A DNA stretch of 51,348 nucleotides, taken from Ardenticatenales bacterium (lineage in GTDB: Bacteria > Chloroflexota > Anaerolineae > Epilineales > Epilineaceae). Position numbers and translations under genes: made by a program. Each line of letters begins with the position of its first letter. Within the stretch, counting starts at the first letter, position 1. The DNA is taken from positions 1 through 51,348 of the forward strand of contig JADYYS010000063.1 in the NCBI GenBank assembly GCA_020853525.1, in the 5' to 3' direction. The notes under the pieces were generated by a model. It searched no databases. It was not told the origin of the DNA and worked only from the letters and a program-made list of their open reading frames with translations. Shown here piece by piece: positions 1 through 9,542 of the stretch.

Positions 1-460
1 AACACCGACCCCTCAGGCGATTCCTCGCCTCTGAGCGCCCGCTTCTGCTCTCTCTTCTAGTGTTAAGGTCCCCGCGCCTCAGCCTCTCGGCCCCCGACGC
101 TTCCTCCGGCTCGTTAGCCCAGCCCCCGAAACAAATCCGCCGCGACCTCGCGGTCGCGGCGGAGACTGACACATGGCGCATACCGCCTCAAGCGGTCGCG
201 CGGCGCGTTACGGCGCCGACGTGTCAGATCTCCGAATCGGACGGGCTTCGATTGTCACTCGCTCATCACCTCACGGGTGGTGGGCTGCCAGGCACTCGCC
301 AGAGCGGAGGAAGGATACGGAATATGGCCATGCGTGTCAAGCCCCACAGCCTTAAAGATTTCGGCGTAGGGATTCCGGCGGTGGCGGCCGACGTATAATC
401 GCAACCGATCCGACTCGGGACGGCCACTCGGCCCGCCGCCCGTTCAGAGGGGCTGCGCTC
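1..460. other. Gene-free leader upstream of the LuxR-type regulator, with stacked hairpins
   Basis: No convincing gene is seen in these 460 bases; the open frames here have no ribosome binding site and no recognisable protein. The stretch holds a perfect 11-bp stem with a TCGC loop (137-147 with 152-162). On the minus strand this stem is followed by ATTTGTTT, so it could be a terminator for a minus-strand transcript. Directly after it, CTGACAC (166-172) can pair with GTGTCAG (221-227) around two small hairpins (182-196 and 202-217), giving a possible three-way junction. In DNA this GC-rich, hairpins occur easily by chance, so an RNA element is only a possibility. Confidence 0.4.
137..162 (-). 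terminator. Candidate minus-strand terminator hairpin
   Basis: Perfect 11-bp inverted repeat CCGCCGCGACC / GGTCGCGGCGG with a 4-base loop. Read on the minus strand the stem is followed by ATTTGTTT, a short T-rich run, as in a Rho-independent terminator. No minus-strand gene is visible to its right that would end here, so the assignment is tentative. Confidence 0.4.
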
Positions 461-3214
461 TTGCTCGATCGCTTCCTGTCGACCAAGCTCTATCTTCCGC
501 GCCCTCGCCACGGCCTCGTCGCCCGCCCACGCTTGGCGGCGCGCCTGGACGAAACGCCGCCCGGCGGCATCGCGGTCCTGTCGGCGCCGGCCGGATCCGG
601 GAAGACCGTGCTGGCCATCCAATGGCTGAACGAAGTGCGGGCGTGGACCGAGCCGTCGGCAGTGGCCTGGATCGCCCTCGACGGCGCCGACAATGACGCG
701 GCCCGGTTCTGGGCCGGTGTCGTGGCCGCGCTTCACGCCGCCGTGCCATCCCTGGCGCCCGGCGCCGAAGCGCTCGTGCGCAGCCGGGACCGCGTGGAGC
801 AGGATGCCCTGCTGACCGCGCTGATCAACGGTCTGGCCGCACACCCCGCCGCGATCGTGCTCGCCCTCGACCACCTGAACGCGATCGATGACCCGGCGCT
901 GCTCGATTCGCTGGGGTACCTTCTCGAGAATCTGCCAGAAAACGTGCGCGCCGTCCTCACGACCCGCGTCGAGCCCCCGCTTCCTACGACCCGCTGGTTG
1001 GTCGAGGGGCGGCTGTGCGCGCTGACCGAGGCCGACCTGCGCTTCAACGAAGAAGAGGCGCTCGTGCTCCTCGCCGAGGTCGCCGGTCTCGCCGTCGATG
1101 CGGACCAGGTCGCCCGCTTGACGGAGCGGACCGAAGGTTGGGTCGGCGGCCTCGTGCTCGCCGCCCGCGCGGCGCGTGATCGTGGGGTCGAGGCTATCCT
1201 ATCGTCCTTCGACGGCAGCCATCGCTACGTCGGCGACTATTTGGCCACCGAGGTTCTGACCGTTCAGTCGGATGAAGTGCGCGACTTCCTGATCCGGACG
1301 TCCGTGCTCGATCGGCTGTGCGGACCGCTGTGCGATGCCGTCGTCGGGGCCGTCGAAGGCACGGCGCAGTCGATGATCGAGCACCTCGATGCCGAGAATG
1401 TGTTCGTCGTTCCGCTCGACGACCACCGCCAGTGGTATCGCTACCACCGGCTGTTCGCCGACGCGCTCCGCGTACGGTTGGCGAGCGATCACACGCCGCT
1501 CGAAGTGTCCGAGCTGCATCGGCGCGCCGCGGCATGGTACAGCGCGCACGGGTACATCGTCCGCGCCGTACGGCACAGCCTCGAAGCCGGGGACGAGGAC
1601 GACGCGGCGGCGCTGATCCTACTGGCTGCGGACGATGCCTGGACGCAGGGTCGCGCAGCAACGCTGGGCGGCTGGATCGGCGGTCTGCCCGCGGGCGCCT
1701 TGGATCGCCACCCCCGGCTGGGGGTGTACGCGGCGCTCGCGTCGATCCTGCTCGGCCAGTCGCTCGAGACCGTCGATCCGCTCCTCGACGAGCTCGAGCG
1801 CGCGCTCGCCGACGATGCTCCGCCGTGGCGCGGCCGCCTGGCCGTTGTCCGCGCCACCGCCGCCGGCGTGCGCGGTCAGAGCGCGGCGGCCGCCGCCGAG
1901 GCGCGGTCCGCGATGCAGCTGCTCGATGCCGACGACCTCCCGTGGCGCGGGCTGGCAACGATCGATCTCGGGCTGGCTGAGCTCGCGCACGGCCATGAGG
2001 CCGCGGCCGCCGCCGCATTCGTGGAGGCGCGTGCCATCAGCATCCGTGCGGCAAACGGCTACGCGACCTTTGCCGCATCCGTGAACCTCGCCCGCGCCCA
2101 CCACGCGGACGGCGCGCTGCATGCCGCCGCCGCCGCGTACCGCGAGGCATTGGCTGTCGCCGAAGCGCACAACCTCCAGCTGCTGCCGCTGAACGGCCTG
2201 GCGCATATCGGCCTTGGCGACGTGCTCCGCGAGTGGGACTTGCGGGACGAGGCGGCCCAGCGCATCACGGACGGGCTGGCGCTGGCGGAGGGCCGCCACG
2301 TCCACGTCCGGACTGCCGTCTCCGGTCACCTGGCGCGTGCGCGGCTCGCCGTCGCCACGGGCCGCTGGGCGGACGTCGCATCCGCCTTCGATGCCGCCGA
2401 GGCGCTGTCGCTCCGCCACGATCGCCCCGAGTACTTGGCCGAGGTGGAGCACGCCCGGGCCGTCGCTGGCCTGCAGGCGGGCGATCCTGGGCCGGCCCTT
2501 CGCTGGGCGGGCGCCGGCGGGCCGGCGTCCGGCAGCGTGATCCGCGCGGGCGCGCCCGAAGCGGCGAGCGGCGAGCTGCTGCGCGCCCAGCTGGCCCTCT
2601 TCCTCGGCGATCTCGACACGGCGGCCCGCTTGCTCGAAACGCTGTCCACGCAACTGGCAGAGTCGAGCGGCCGTCTGGCGCTGCGCGTCGGCTGCTCGTT
2701 CGCCGCTGCCCGGCTGGCATCGGCCCGTGGCGATCGGGCGGGTGCAGCCCGGTCGATGCGCATGGCGCTCCAGCACGCGCTGCCGGAGCACTACGTGCGA
2801 CTGTTCCTCGACGAAGGCGACCGCGCCGTCGAGGCGCTCGAACGCGCCCGCTCGACCACCGACGGCATCGCGTTGCCGGACGACGCGCTGGCGGGCTACG
2901 TGGCCGAGCTCCTCGCAGCCGCGTCGCACGAGGCCGGCCGTCGTGCCGCGGCGACGCACGGCGACGGCGACCTCGACGCGCGGTCGGCCGACGGTGCGAA
3001 GCACGCGAACGCGCGCCTCCTCGAACCGCTCAGCCCGCGGGAGCTCGAGGTGTTGGCCGCTGTGGCGGCCGGCGAAACGAACCACGAGGTCGCCGAGCGT
3101 CTGACGATCGCGCTGTCGACCGTCAAGACGCACGTGAACAACATCTACGGCAAGCTCGGCGCACGCAACCGCACCCAGGCCGTCGCCGTCGCGCGCGAAC
3201 TCGGACTGCTGTGA
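461..3214 (+). CDS. MalT/LuxR-family ATP-dependent transcriptional regulator
   Basis: A 917-residue regulator of the STAND/MalT type (LAL regulator). The N-terminus carries the usual 'TKLYLPRPR' lead-in, followed by a P-loop APAGSGKT at residues 42-49 and a Walker B-like LALDHLN near 134. A long Ala-rich middle region probably consists of TPR-like helical repeats. The last 64 residues (about 854-917) form a LuxR helix-turn-helix with LSPRELEVL and VKTHVNNIYGKL. Such proteins bind an inducer and ATP, oligomerise, and activate target promoters; the inducer cannot be read here. The start is TTG at 461, preceded by AGAGGGG (446-452), and it places the conserved N-terminus correctly. It stands alone, with no obvious target operon beside it. 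Confidence 0.93.
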   Translation: MLDRFLSTKLYLPRPRHGLVARPRLAARLDETPPGGIAVLSAPAGSGKTVLAIQWLNEVRAWTEPSAVAWIALDGADNDAARFWAGVVAALHAAVPSLAPGAEALVRSRDRVEQDALLTALINGLAAHPAAIVLALDHLNAIDDPALLDSLGYLLENLPENVRAVLTTRVEPPLPTTRWLVEGRLCALTEADLRFNEEEALVLLAEVAGLAVDADQVARLTERTEGWVGGLVLAARAARDRGVEAILSSFDGSHRYVGDYLATEVLTVQSDEVRDFLIRTSVLDRLCGPLCDAVVGAVEGTAQSMIEHLDAENVFVVPLDDHRQWYRYHRLFADALRVRLASDHTPLEVSELHRRAAAWYSAHGYIVRAVRHSLEAGDEDDAAALILLAADDAWTQGRAATLGGWIGGLPAGALDRHPRLGVYAALASILLGQSLETVDPLLDELERALADDAPPWRGRLAVVRATAAGVRGQSAAAAAEARSAMQLLDADDLPWRGLATIDLGLAELAHGHEAAAAAAFVEARAISIRAANGYATFAASVNLARAHHADGALHAAAAAYREALAVAEAHNLQLLPLNGLAHIGLGDVLREWDLRDEAAQRITDGLALAEGRHVHVRTAVSGHLARARLAVATGRWADVASAFDAAEALSLRHDRPEYLAEVEHARAVAGLQAGDPGPALRWAGAGGPASGSVIRAGAPEAASGELLRAQLALFLGDLDTAARLLETLSTQLAESSGRLALRVGCSFAAARLASARGDRAGAARSMRMALQHALPEHYVRLFLDEGDRAVEALERARSTTDGIALPDDALAGYVAELLAAASHEAGRRAAATHGDGDLDARSADGAKHANARLLEPLSPRELEVLAAVAAGETNHEVAERLTIALSTVKTHVNNIYGKLGARNRTQAVAVARELGLL

Positions 3215-3336
3215 CCTGCCGCCGCACCGGTCGAACGCCGTGCTCTGCCCCGTAGGGCGGCGCATGCGGCGATGCGCGGCGCGGTGCGCGCCGAACCGGC
3301 AAAGGTCAACCTTTCGGCCGATGCAGTCGATCGACG

Positions 3337-3365
3337 CCCGACGTATTCTGTAGCCGTACGTCGGG
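3337..3365. promoter_or_regulatory. Operator-like inverted repeat upstream of the 57-residue gene
   Basis: CCCGACGTA (3337-3345) and TACGTCGGG (3357-3365) are a perfect 9-bp inverted repeat with an 11-base spacer, so the half-site centres lie 20 bp apart, about two helical turns. This is the geometry of a site for a dimeric DNA-binding protein. A weak -10-like TATTCT (3344-3349) overlaps the left arm. It lies 48 bases before the ATG at 3413. The alternative is an RNA hairpin in the 5' leader. Confidence 0.45.
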
Positions 3366-3412
3366 CATTGTCATCGACGTGCTTGTCCGCATTGGCCATT
3401 TGGAGGTCCACC

Positions 3413-3586
3413 ATGTTTTTCCATTCCGATATCCGTGCCCAGCAGGCCCGTTTCGACGACCTGCGCCGTGAGGCGATCGGCCAGCTTCGCATCCGCCAGC
3501 GCCAGGGCGACCGGGTGGCGGACGAGCGTCAGCGCAGCCGATCGCTCCTGAGCCGCCTCGATCGGCTGAGCCGACCGTGGCGCTAG
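3413..3586 (+). CDS. Small basic protein, 57 residues, unknown function
   Basis: A 57-residue, Arg- and Gln-rich protein starting MFFHSDIRAQQ. It is predicted to be almost entirely helical, with repeated Arg/Leu spacing (LRREAIGQLRIRQ, LLSRLDRLSR), and could be an amphipathic helix that binds nucleic acid or another protein. The start is ATG 3413 because a strong ribosome binding site, GGAGG at 3402-3406, sits 6 bases before it; the longer frame upstream has no such site. A perfect 9-bp inverted repeat lies in the leader and a strong hairpin follows the stop, so it looks like an independent transcription unit. I do not recognise the family and propose no function. Confidence 0.7.
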   Translation: MFFHSDIRAQQARFDDLRREAIGQLRIRQRQGDRVADERQRSRSLLSRLDRLSRPWR

Positions 3587-3619
3587 ACGCCGCCTCACAC
3601 GCGGCCATACGCCCCACCC

Positions 3620-3655
3620 AACGCCCCGGCCGGGCAGTCGCCCCGCCGGGGCGTT
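3620..3655 (+). terminator. Hairpin after the 57-residue gene
   Basis: A perfect 11-bp stem AACGCCCCGGC / GCCGGGGCGTT with a 14-base loop, 33 bases after the stop at 3586. There is no T-run, so it is a likely but not classical terminator. Confidence 0.55.
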
Positions 3656-3796
3656 GCGCATTAACGGCCAAGGCGGCGATCTGACCCACCGTCCCGACCA
3701 TCGCCCGTCGATCCACCTTTCGGACGATGTCCCTCCACCCCCACAATCGGTATCCTGACCGTGCAACCGATCAGACACCTCCATACCCCGTGCGGG

Positions 3797-3818
3797 CGGG
3801 GCGGCGCAAGCCGCCCCG
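3797..3818. terminator. 9-bp hairpin with GCAA tetraloop
   Basis: CGGGGCGGC / GCCGCCCCG closed by GCAA, a GNRA-class tetraloop, followed by TT. It is either a second terminator for the small upstream gene or a structured leader element of the gene starting at 3904. Confidence 0.45.
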
Positions 3819-3903
3819 TTCGTGCGTCCGTTGACCGGCACGCAACCCCGACGGCCCGCGACGAGTCATAATGACCGCCGGTCGTCACGGGAAGGGGTGC
3901 GCC

Positions 3904-5706
3904 ATGCTTCGTCGTCACACGCGGTCCGCCAAACGATCGCCTCGGACTGCAGCGCAGTCGAACGGGTCGGGGCCATCGATCCTGCTGGCCGGGCTGCTCG
4001 TGACCGCGACGCTCGCCTCCCTGGACGTGCAGCGCCCGAACGCGGCGGAACACGCGCGCTCGGGCGCCGACGCGACGTCGACGGTCTACCTGCCGCGCGT
4101 TGAACGCGATGTCGGCTCGTGGCCGGATCCGGCGCTGGCCGATCGCATTTGGGGCGCCCTGGAAGCGTTCGAGCGCCGCCATCCGCTCGAAACGCTCGTC
4201 CCGAGCGTCGACGTCACGCCGTCCATCGCCGCCGCGGTGGTGAACGTCGACGCCGCTTGCGCGGACTTCCCCGACATCCCGGACGTGTTCGGACCGGGCG
4301 CGCACCGCAGCGCCTGCCGCGTCTGGGTGCCCGACGCCTTCGGGCTGTACCATGCCGCACGGGCGCTCCGTCTCGTGCAGGCCGGGCGGCCCTTGACGGA
4401 CACCGACGTCATGCGTCATCACGACTGGGCCCAGGCCTACCTGGCGGAGTCCGTTCGCGTGTTGCAGTTGTTCGTCTTCGTACGCTGCGATCCGCCGAAC
4501 CCCTTCGGCCCGAACGAAACGGGTCGCTGCTTCGGCTACCGCGACACGCGCGCCGCCGTCTGGCAGAACACGCAGCGGGCGATGGAGGTCGGCGTGCTCG
4601 CGGATGCGGTCGCCCGGACCGGCGGCATCCACCCCGACACCGCCGGACCGCTCGACGACGTCCTCGTCAGCACCGCTCGGGCCTGGCGTGCCGCGTTCTG
4701 GTCGGCGCAGCGCATGCCGAACGCGCGGCTGGATTTCACCACGCGCACCGCCGCGGAGTCGCCGGCCCGCTCGCTGGGCGACGAGGACATCGCCGCGGCC
4801 GTCTCCCACACGTTCCGCTGGGACGCCGACAAGCGGAACTCACCCGCCGAGGAGATGGCCTGGATGGGCGCGGGCGTCGTCGTTGCGATGGCCGTCGCGG
4901 GCGGCCGGATCGCGGCCGACGAGAAGGACGATCTCGTGGCCGCCGGTCGCCATTATGTCGATTACGCACTCACCTTCGACCGCCCCGACCCGGTGTTCGG
5001 CGTGCCCGTCCGCACCCTCGGGGCCGAAACGGACGGCGGACCGTATGGCCAGAACCGCTATTGGATCGAGAACCACCAGGACGATGCGCCCTCGCTGCCC
5101 TACCTCGGCTTCACCTGGGCATCCATCGGCATCGCCCAGCTGACGAGCGACCGGCCGCTGGGCGCGATCTGGCCCACGTTCGCGCCGCGGGACGCATGGT
5201 CCGTGCTGGCCGCATCGGCCGAGGCAACGCTGATCATGCCCGACGGCCAGAGCCTGGCCGATCTCCGGCCCGGCAACGGCGTCGGCTTCGACGTCGCCCG
5301 TTATCCGCTCTGGACGATGCCGTGCGGCGCGCACCACACCGGGGCGCTGTACATCGACGTCGGCGCCGATCGCCCCGCCGGCAGTCCGCGGTATGTCTCC
5401 GAGATCGGCCACCCCGCCGGCCTCTCGATCCTCCTGGCGGGCGTGCCCCTGATCCGCACCGCCCTCGCCGCCGGCGACCTGTCGACGGCCGCTCGCTGGC
5501 AACGACGCGTCGACGCCGTCCTGGCCGAGTACACCGCTAACCCGCCCGGCTTCAACGGCGTGCCGTGCAAAGTGGCGCCTTGGGTCTCGACGTTGCCGGC
5601 GTACCATTGGGCGTACATGATCAACGCCTACCTCTACCCATGGTTGGTCGCCAGCGGCCATCGGATCGGCGACCCGGACGGCGCGGTGCCGACGATCGGT
5701 GACTGA
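3904..5706 (+). CDS. Secreted or membrane-tethered helical protein of unknown function
   Basis: A 600-residue protein. A long basic N-terminus is followed by a hydrophobic stretch (residues about 25-40), consistent with a signal peptide or membrane anchor, then the short motif VYLPRV at 61-66. The rest is predicted to be mainly helical and rich in Trp, Tyr, His and Asp, with segments such as YWIENHQDDAPSLPYLGF and a Cys-containing C-terminal part. That pattern resembles alpha/alpha-toroid carbohydrate-active enzymes, but I cannot place it in a named family. ATG 3904 is preferred over the in-frame ATG 3871 because GGAAGGGG lies just before it. Its stop overlaps the Nudix gene by 8 bases, so the two are probably co-translated. 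Confidence 0.75.
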   Translation: MLRRHTRSAKRSPRTAAQSNGSGPSILLAGLLVTATLASLDVQRPNAAEHARSGADATSTVYLPRVERDVGSWPDPALADRIWGALEAFERRHPLETLVPSVDVTPSIAAAVVNVDAACADFPDIPDVFGPGAHRSACRVWVPDAFGLYHAARALRLVQAGRPLTDTDVMRHHDWAQAYLAESVRVLQLFVFVRCDPPNPFGPNETGRCFGYRDTRAAVWQNTQRAMEVGVLADAVARTGGIHPDTAGPLDDVLVSTARAWRAAFWSAQRMPNARLDFTTRTAAESPARSLGDEDIAAAVSHTFRWDADKRNSPAEEMAWMGAGVVVAMAVAGGRIAADEKDDLVAAGRHYVDYALTFDRPDPVFGVPVRTLGAETDGGPYGQNRYWIENHQDDAPSLPYLGFTWASIGIAQLTSDRPLGAIWPTFAPRDAWSVLAASAEATLIMPDGQSLADLRPGNGVGFDVARYPLWTMPCGAHHTGALYIDVGADRPAGSPRYVSEIGHPAGLSILLAGVPLIRTALAAGDLSTAARWQRRVDAVLAEYTANPPGFNGVPCKVAPWVSTLPAYHWAYMINAYLYPWLVASGHRIGDPDGAVPTIGD

Positions 5707-6376
5707 CCACGCCGCCGTGGTTGCGCGCCTGCGCCGCCGCCTGGCTGCCGGCGATCTGCCCGGCGAGTCCGCGTTCGGCGCTCTCTCCGTTCCCGGCCGC
5801 GCCGGCCGCACGGTAGCCGAGGCGCGCGCAGGCGGCGCGCGCGAGGGTGCGGTGCTCGTGCTGATCTACCCCAACCCGGAAGCGCCGCACGTCGTGCTGA
5901 CGGAGCGCCTCGCAACGCTGCGCGACCACGCCGGCCAGATATCGCTGCCCGGCGGCCGCATCGAGCCCGGCGAGGGAGCACAAGCGGCGGCGCTGCGTGA
6001 AGCGGCCGAGGAGATCGGGATCCCGGACGGTGTCGAGGTCCTCGGCCCTCTCTCGCCGCTGTGGATCCCGCCGACGAACTTCCTCGTGTTTCCGATCGTG
6101 TCCGTGGCGGTCGCCCGCCCGACGTTCCGCCCATCGCCCGACGAGGTGGCGGCGCTCATCGAGACCCCGCTGCACGTCCTCGCCGCTCCGCTCGCCCGGG
6201 GCACAGTCGTCCGCACCGGCCTCGACGGACGGCCGCGCCGCGTGCCGGCGTTCCACATCGAAGGTCGCGCGGTCTGGGGTGCGACGGCGATGATCCTCGC
6301 CGAGCTCCTCGCGCTACTCGATGAACGCGCAACGCCGCATCCGGCAGTCGTGGACAGGCCGTCACCCCGCCACTAG
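5699..6376 (+). CDS. Nudix hydrolase, CoA pyrophosphatase type (NudL/NUDT7-like)
   Basis: A 225-residue Nudix hydrolase. The Nudix box spans about residues 85-108 (GGRIEPGE, then REAAEEIGI), with the Glu residues that bind the divalent metal. It is preceded by VLTERLATLRDHAGQISL (66-83), which matches the signature of the CoA/acyl-CoA pyrophosphatase subgroup. Known members split CoA or its thioesters into 3',5'-ADP and phosphopantetheine derivatives. The start is GTG at 5699, overlapping the previous gene by 8 bases, which implies translational coupling. The acyl-CoA dehydrogenase and acyl-activating enzyme elsewhere in the window handle related substrates, but a pathway link is only a suggestion. 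Confidence 0.88.
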   Translation: MTDHAAVVARLRRRLAAGDLPGESAFGALSVPGRAGRTVAEARAGGAREGAVLVLIYPNPEAPHVVLTERLATLRDHAGQISLPGGRIEPGEGAQAAALREAAEEIGIPDGVEVLGPLSPLWIPPTNFLVFPIVSVAVARPTFRPSPDEVAALIETPLHVLAAPLARGTVVRTGLDGRPRRVPAFHIEGRAVWGATAMILAELLALLDERATPHPAVVDRPSPRH

Positions 6377-6421
6377 AATCGACCGGCTCCAGATCGGACA
6401 CGGACGACAGGCGGAGGGACG

Positions 6422-7405
<984 letters not shown>

Positions 7406-7508
7406 GGTCCATGGTGCTCCGTCCGCCGCAATCCCGGCGATCGCCCGCACGGCACACCATGTCCGGGGCCGCGACGGCCGGCCGAACCGGACGTTCCGCA
7501 GCCGATCG

Positions 7509-9542
7509 TCAGTTCGTCGCGGGGTCCGCGTACCGCAGGCCGCGGGGCAGATAGATCCGGCTGACGTGGTCGGCGACGTGGACACGGAGCTGCAGGCACG
7601 CGCACCCGCTGCGCGCGGCCAAGCCGCAGTCCTCCTGGTTGAACTTCAGTGCACGCGGCAGGTCGGGGTCGTTCGTCGGGCAGACACGCACTTCCTGCGG
7701 CGCGATGACGCTGCTCGACGACAGGCCGTTCGCCCAGCGGTCGAGGTTCTCTATGTTGATCACCAACCCGCGCATCGAGGCTTCGCCGCGCCGCTGACTG
7801 CGCGCCTCCTCCTCGAGCCACGTCGTCTCGGTGTAGATCGTCCAGGCTTCCACGTTGAGGTAGCGGTTGACGATGTAGTGCTGGATCTCGGGCTCGCCCA
7901 ACGGCACGAACGAGTGGATCGCCCGACCGCCGTCCAGTCGAATCTTGCGCGGCATCTGCTCGACGGTCCGCTCGAAGTCCAGCACGCCGCAGCCGTACGC
8001 ATCGTTCCGCAGCCAGTCGTCGTCACCGACCTCGAACTCGCCGAGCGTCTCATCCCGGTGCGCACCGCGGCACAGCTGCTCCTTGACCTGCAGCGGAGAC
8101 ATCGTCGGGTTGATCGTCTTCATCACCGCCGCGACCCCGGCGATGTGGGCAGCGGCGAAGTCGTCGGGAGCGAAGAGGAGGCGGAAGGGCGCGATCATCT
8201 GATAGGGCTGCTCGATCTCATGTTCTTCGTCCGTGCCGCCCGGTACGCGGTTGATCGTCGTGTAGAACCCCTCGCCCGGCGCCGCGATGTCCACCCACGG
8301 CCCCGTGCTCATCGTGCGGCGGCGCGCATACTTGTAGCCGTCCTCGTCGACGTGCGTTGCCGTCACGCCGATGACGTTGGAGCTGTTCGTGCGCGCCGGC
8401 CAGATGTCCGGATTCACGCCTTTCGGACACCCTTTGACCTGATCGCTGCGCTCGACGACGCCGCATTCCCCGGCCGGCGCGATGACGGGAATGCCCTTCG
8501 TTCCCGCATACGCGATCGCTTCCGACAGTCGCTTCACGCTCTCATAGCGCACCTCGTCGGGGATGAGCTCGCCCAACGGCAAGCCGCCGATCAGGATGAC
8601 CGTGGCGTCGTTCTTCGCCGCATAGCAAACGCCTTCGGTGATGCTCTTGATCCAGAATGCGGCGCCCCAACGGTCCGTTTCCGGGTCCTTGGCGGCAAAG
8701 GTGGCCTTGATCGGCAGGATCCGCGCGCCCCACGACACGCCGGCGATTCCCTCGCCGTTGTTCGTTTGTGCGGCCGCGATGCCTGCCATCTGCGTGCCGC
8801 GATTCAAGGCGCGCGCGACGGTTCGAGGTTCGAAGTAGAGCGGCTGCGGCTCGTTGTCGCCCTTCGTCGGTGCGTTCCAGTCGCGGCCGAAGTCCCAGCC
8901 TTGCACATCGTCGACGTACCCGTTCCCGTCGTCGTCCCGGCCGTTGTCGGCGATCTCGTCGTCGTTCCGCCGGATCTTGGCCTCCAGGTCCGGGTGTCCG
9001 AGGTCGACGCCGTCGCTGATCACCGCGATCGTCACGTCGTCGCGGCCGTAGCTCACCTGCCAGGCGTCGAACACGTGGAGCACCTGACCGAGGCTGTCGC
9101 TCTGGAAGTCGAAGTACTCGTCGTTGGGCTTCGTCGAGACGGACCCCTGCGCCACGTCGGCCGCGTCGAGGTCCGAGGCAAGTCCGGCCGCGGGCCGGAC
9201 GGCGTCGACTGCCGACATGCCGGGCGGCGGCAGCGCTTCATCGCCTGCGACGCCGAACACGCGCGGCGTGCCAGCCGGCGGCTGAAGCCGCGTCCGATCA
9301 CCCGCCGTGAGCGGGGCGAAGCCGAAGGCCTCCTGCGGGCGGAGCGGGCGCGGCTGAAGGGCCGCCAGCCATGCGGGCTCGCACGTCGTCGTCGCGAGCG
9401 CGACCTGTGCCTCAGAGGGCACGTGGGCGCGGGGTGCGCTCTGTCCCGCAACGCTCGGCGGTGCGGCCAACAAGACGCCAAGGACCGCCAATGTGGCCGC
9501 AGCGGGACGTGTGGGGCACGCGCGGCACGGAGGGAATCGCAT
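7509..9542 (-). CDS. Secreted subtilase-fold protein lacking the catalytic triad (pseudoprotease)
   Basis: A 677-residue exported protein with an N-terminal signal peptide (about 1-33, ending SVAG) and a clear S8 subtilase scaffold, including GHPDL, GTQMAGI, GIAGVSWGARI, VDIAAPGEG and AAAHIAGVAAVM. Every catalytic position appears changed. The Asp motif reads VISDGVD instead of VIDTGVD (Ser176), the His motif reads RGT instead of HGT (Arg248), the Ser motif reads DDFAAAH instead of GTSMAAPH (Asp461), and the oxyanion Asn of the AGN motif is Glu359. The frame is intact, so it is probably a binding or scaffold protein and not a protease. The C-terminal 150 residues are unassigned and contain several Cys. 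GGAGG lies 10 bases before ATG 9542. It is transcribed divergently from the acyl-CoA dehydrogenase. Confidence 0.88.
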   Translation of the reverse strand: MRFPPCRACPTRPAAATLAVLGVLLAAPPSVAGQSAPRAHVPSEAQVALATTTCEPAWLAALQPRPLRPQEAFGFAPLTAGDRTRLQPPAGTPRVFGVAGDEALPPPGMSAVDAVRPAAGLASDLDAADVAQGSVSTKPNDEYFDFQSDSLGQVLHVFDAWQVSYGRDDVTIAVISDGVDLGHPDLEAKIRRNDDEIADNGRDDDGNGYVDDVQGWDFGRDWNAPTKGDNEPQPLYFEPRTVARALNRGTQMAGIAAAQTNNGEGIAGVSWGARILPIKATFAAKDPETDRWGAAFWIKSITEGVCYAAKNDATVILIGGLPLGELIPDEVRYESVKRLSEAIAYAGTKGIPVIAPAGECGVVERSDQVKGCPKGVNPDIWPARTNSSNVIGVTATHVDEDGYKYARRRTMSTGPWVDIAAPGEGFYTTINRVPGGTDEEHEIEQPYQMIAPFRLLFAPDDFAAAHIAGVAAVMKTINPTMSPLQVKEQLCRGAHRDETLGEFEVGDDDWLRNDAYGCGVLDFERTVEQMPRKIRLDGGRAIHSFVPLGEPEIQHYIVNRYLNVEAWTIYTETTWLEEEARSQRRGEASMRGLVINIENLDRWANGLSSSSVIAPQEVRVCPTNDPDLPRALKFNQEDCGLAARSGCACLQLRVHVADHVSRIYLPRGLRYADPATN

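Larger units (their letters stand above)
3587..3903. other. Intergenic region with two strong hairpins
   Basis: No gene is seen here. The stretch contains two hairpins (3620-3655 and 3797-3818) annotated separately. The rest has no recognisable promoter and no open frame with a ribosome binding site before the start at 3904. Confidence 0.6.

Noticed and set aside
60-398. 112-residue open frame in the left leader
   Set aside because: No ribosome binding site, no motifs, and the DNA holds hairpins that a coding region would not favour.
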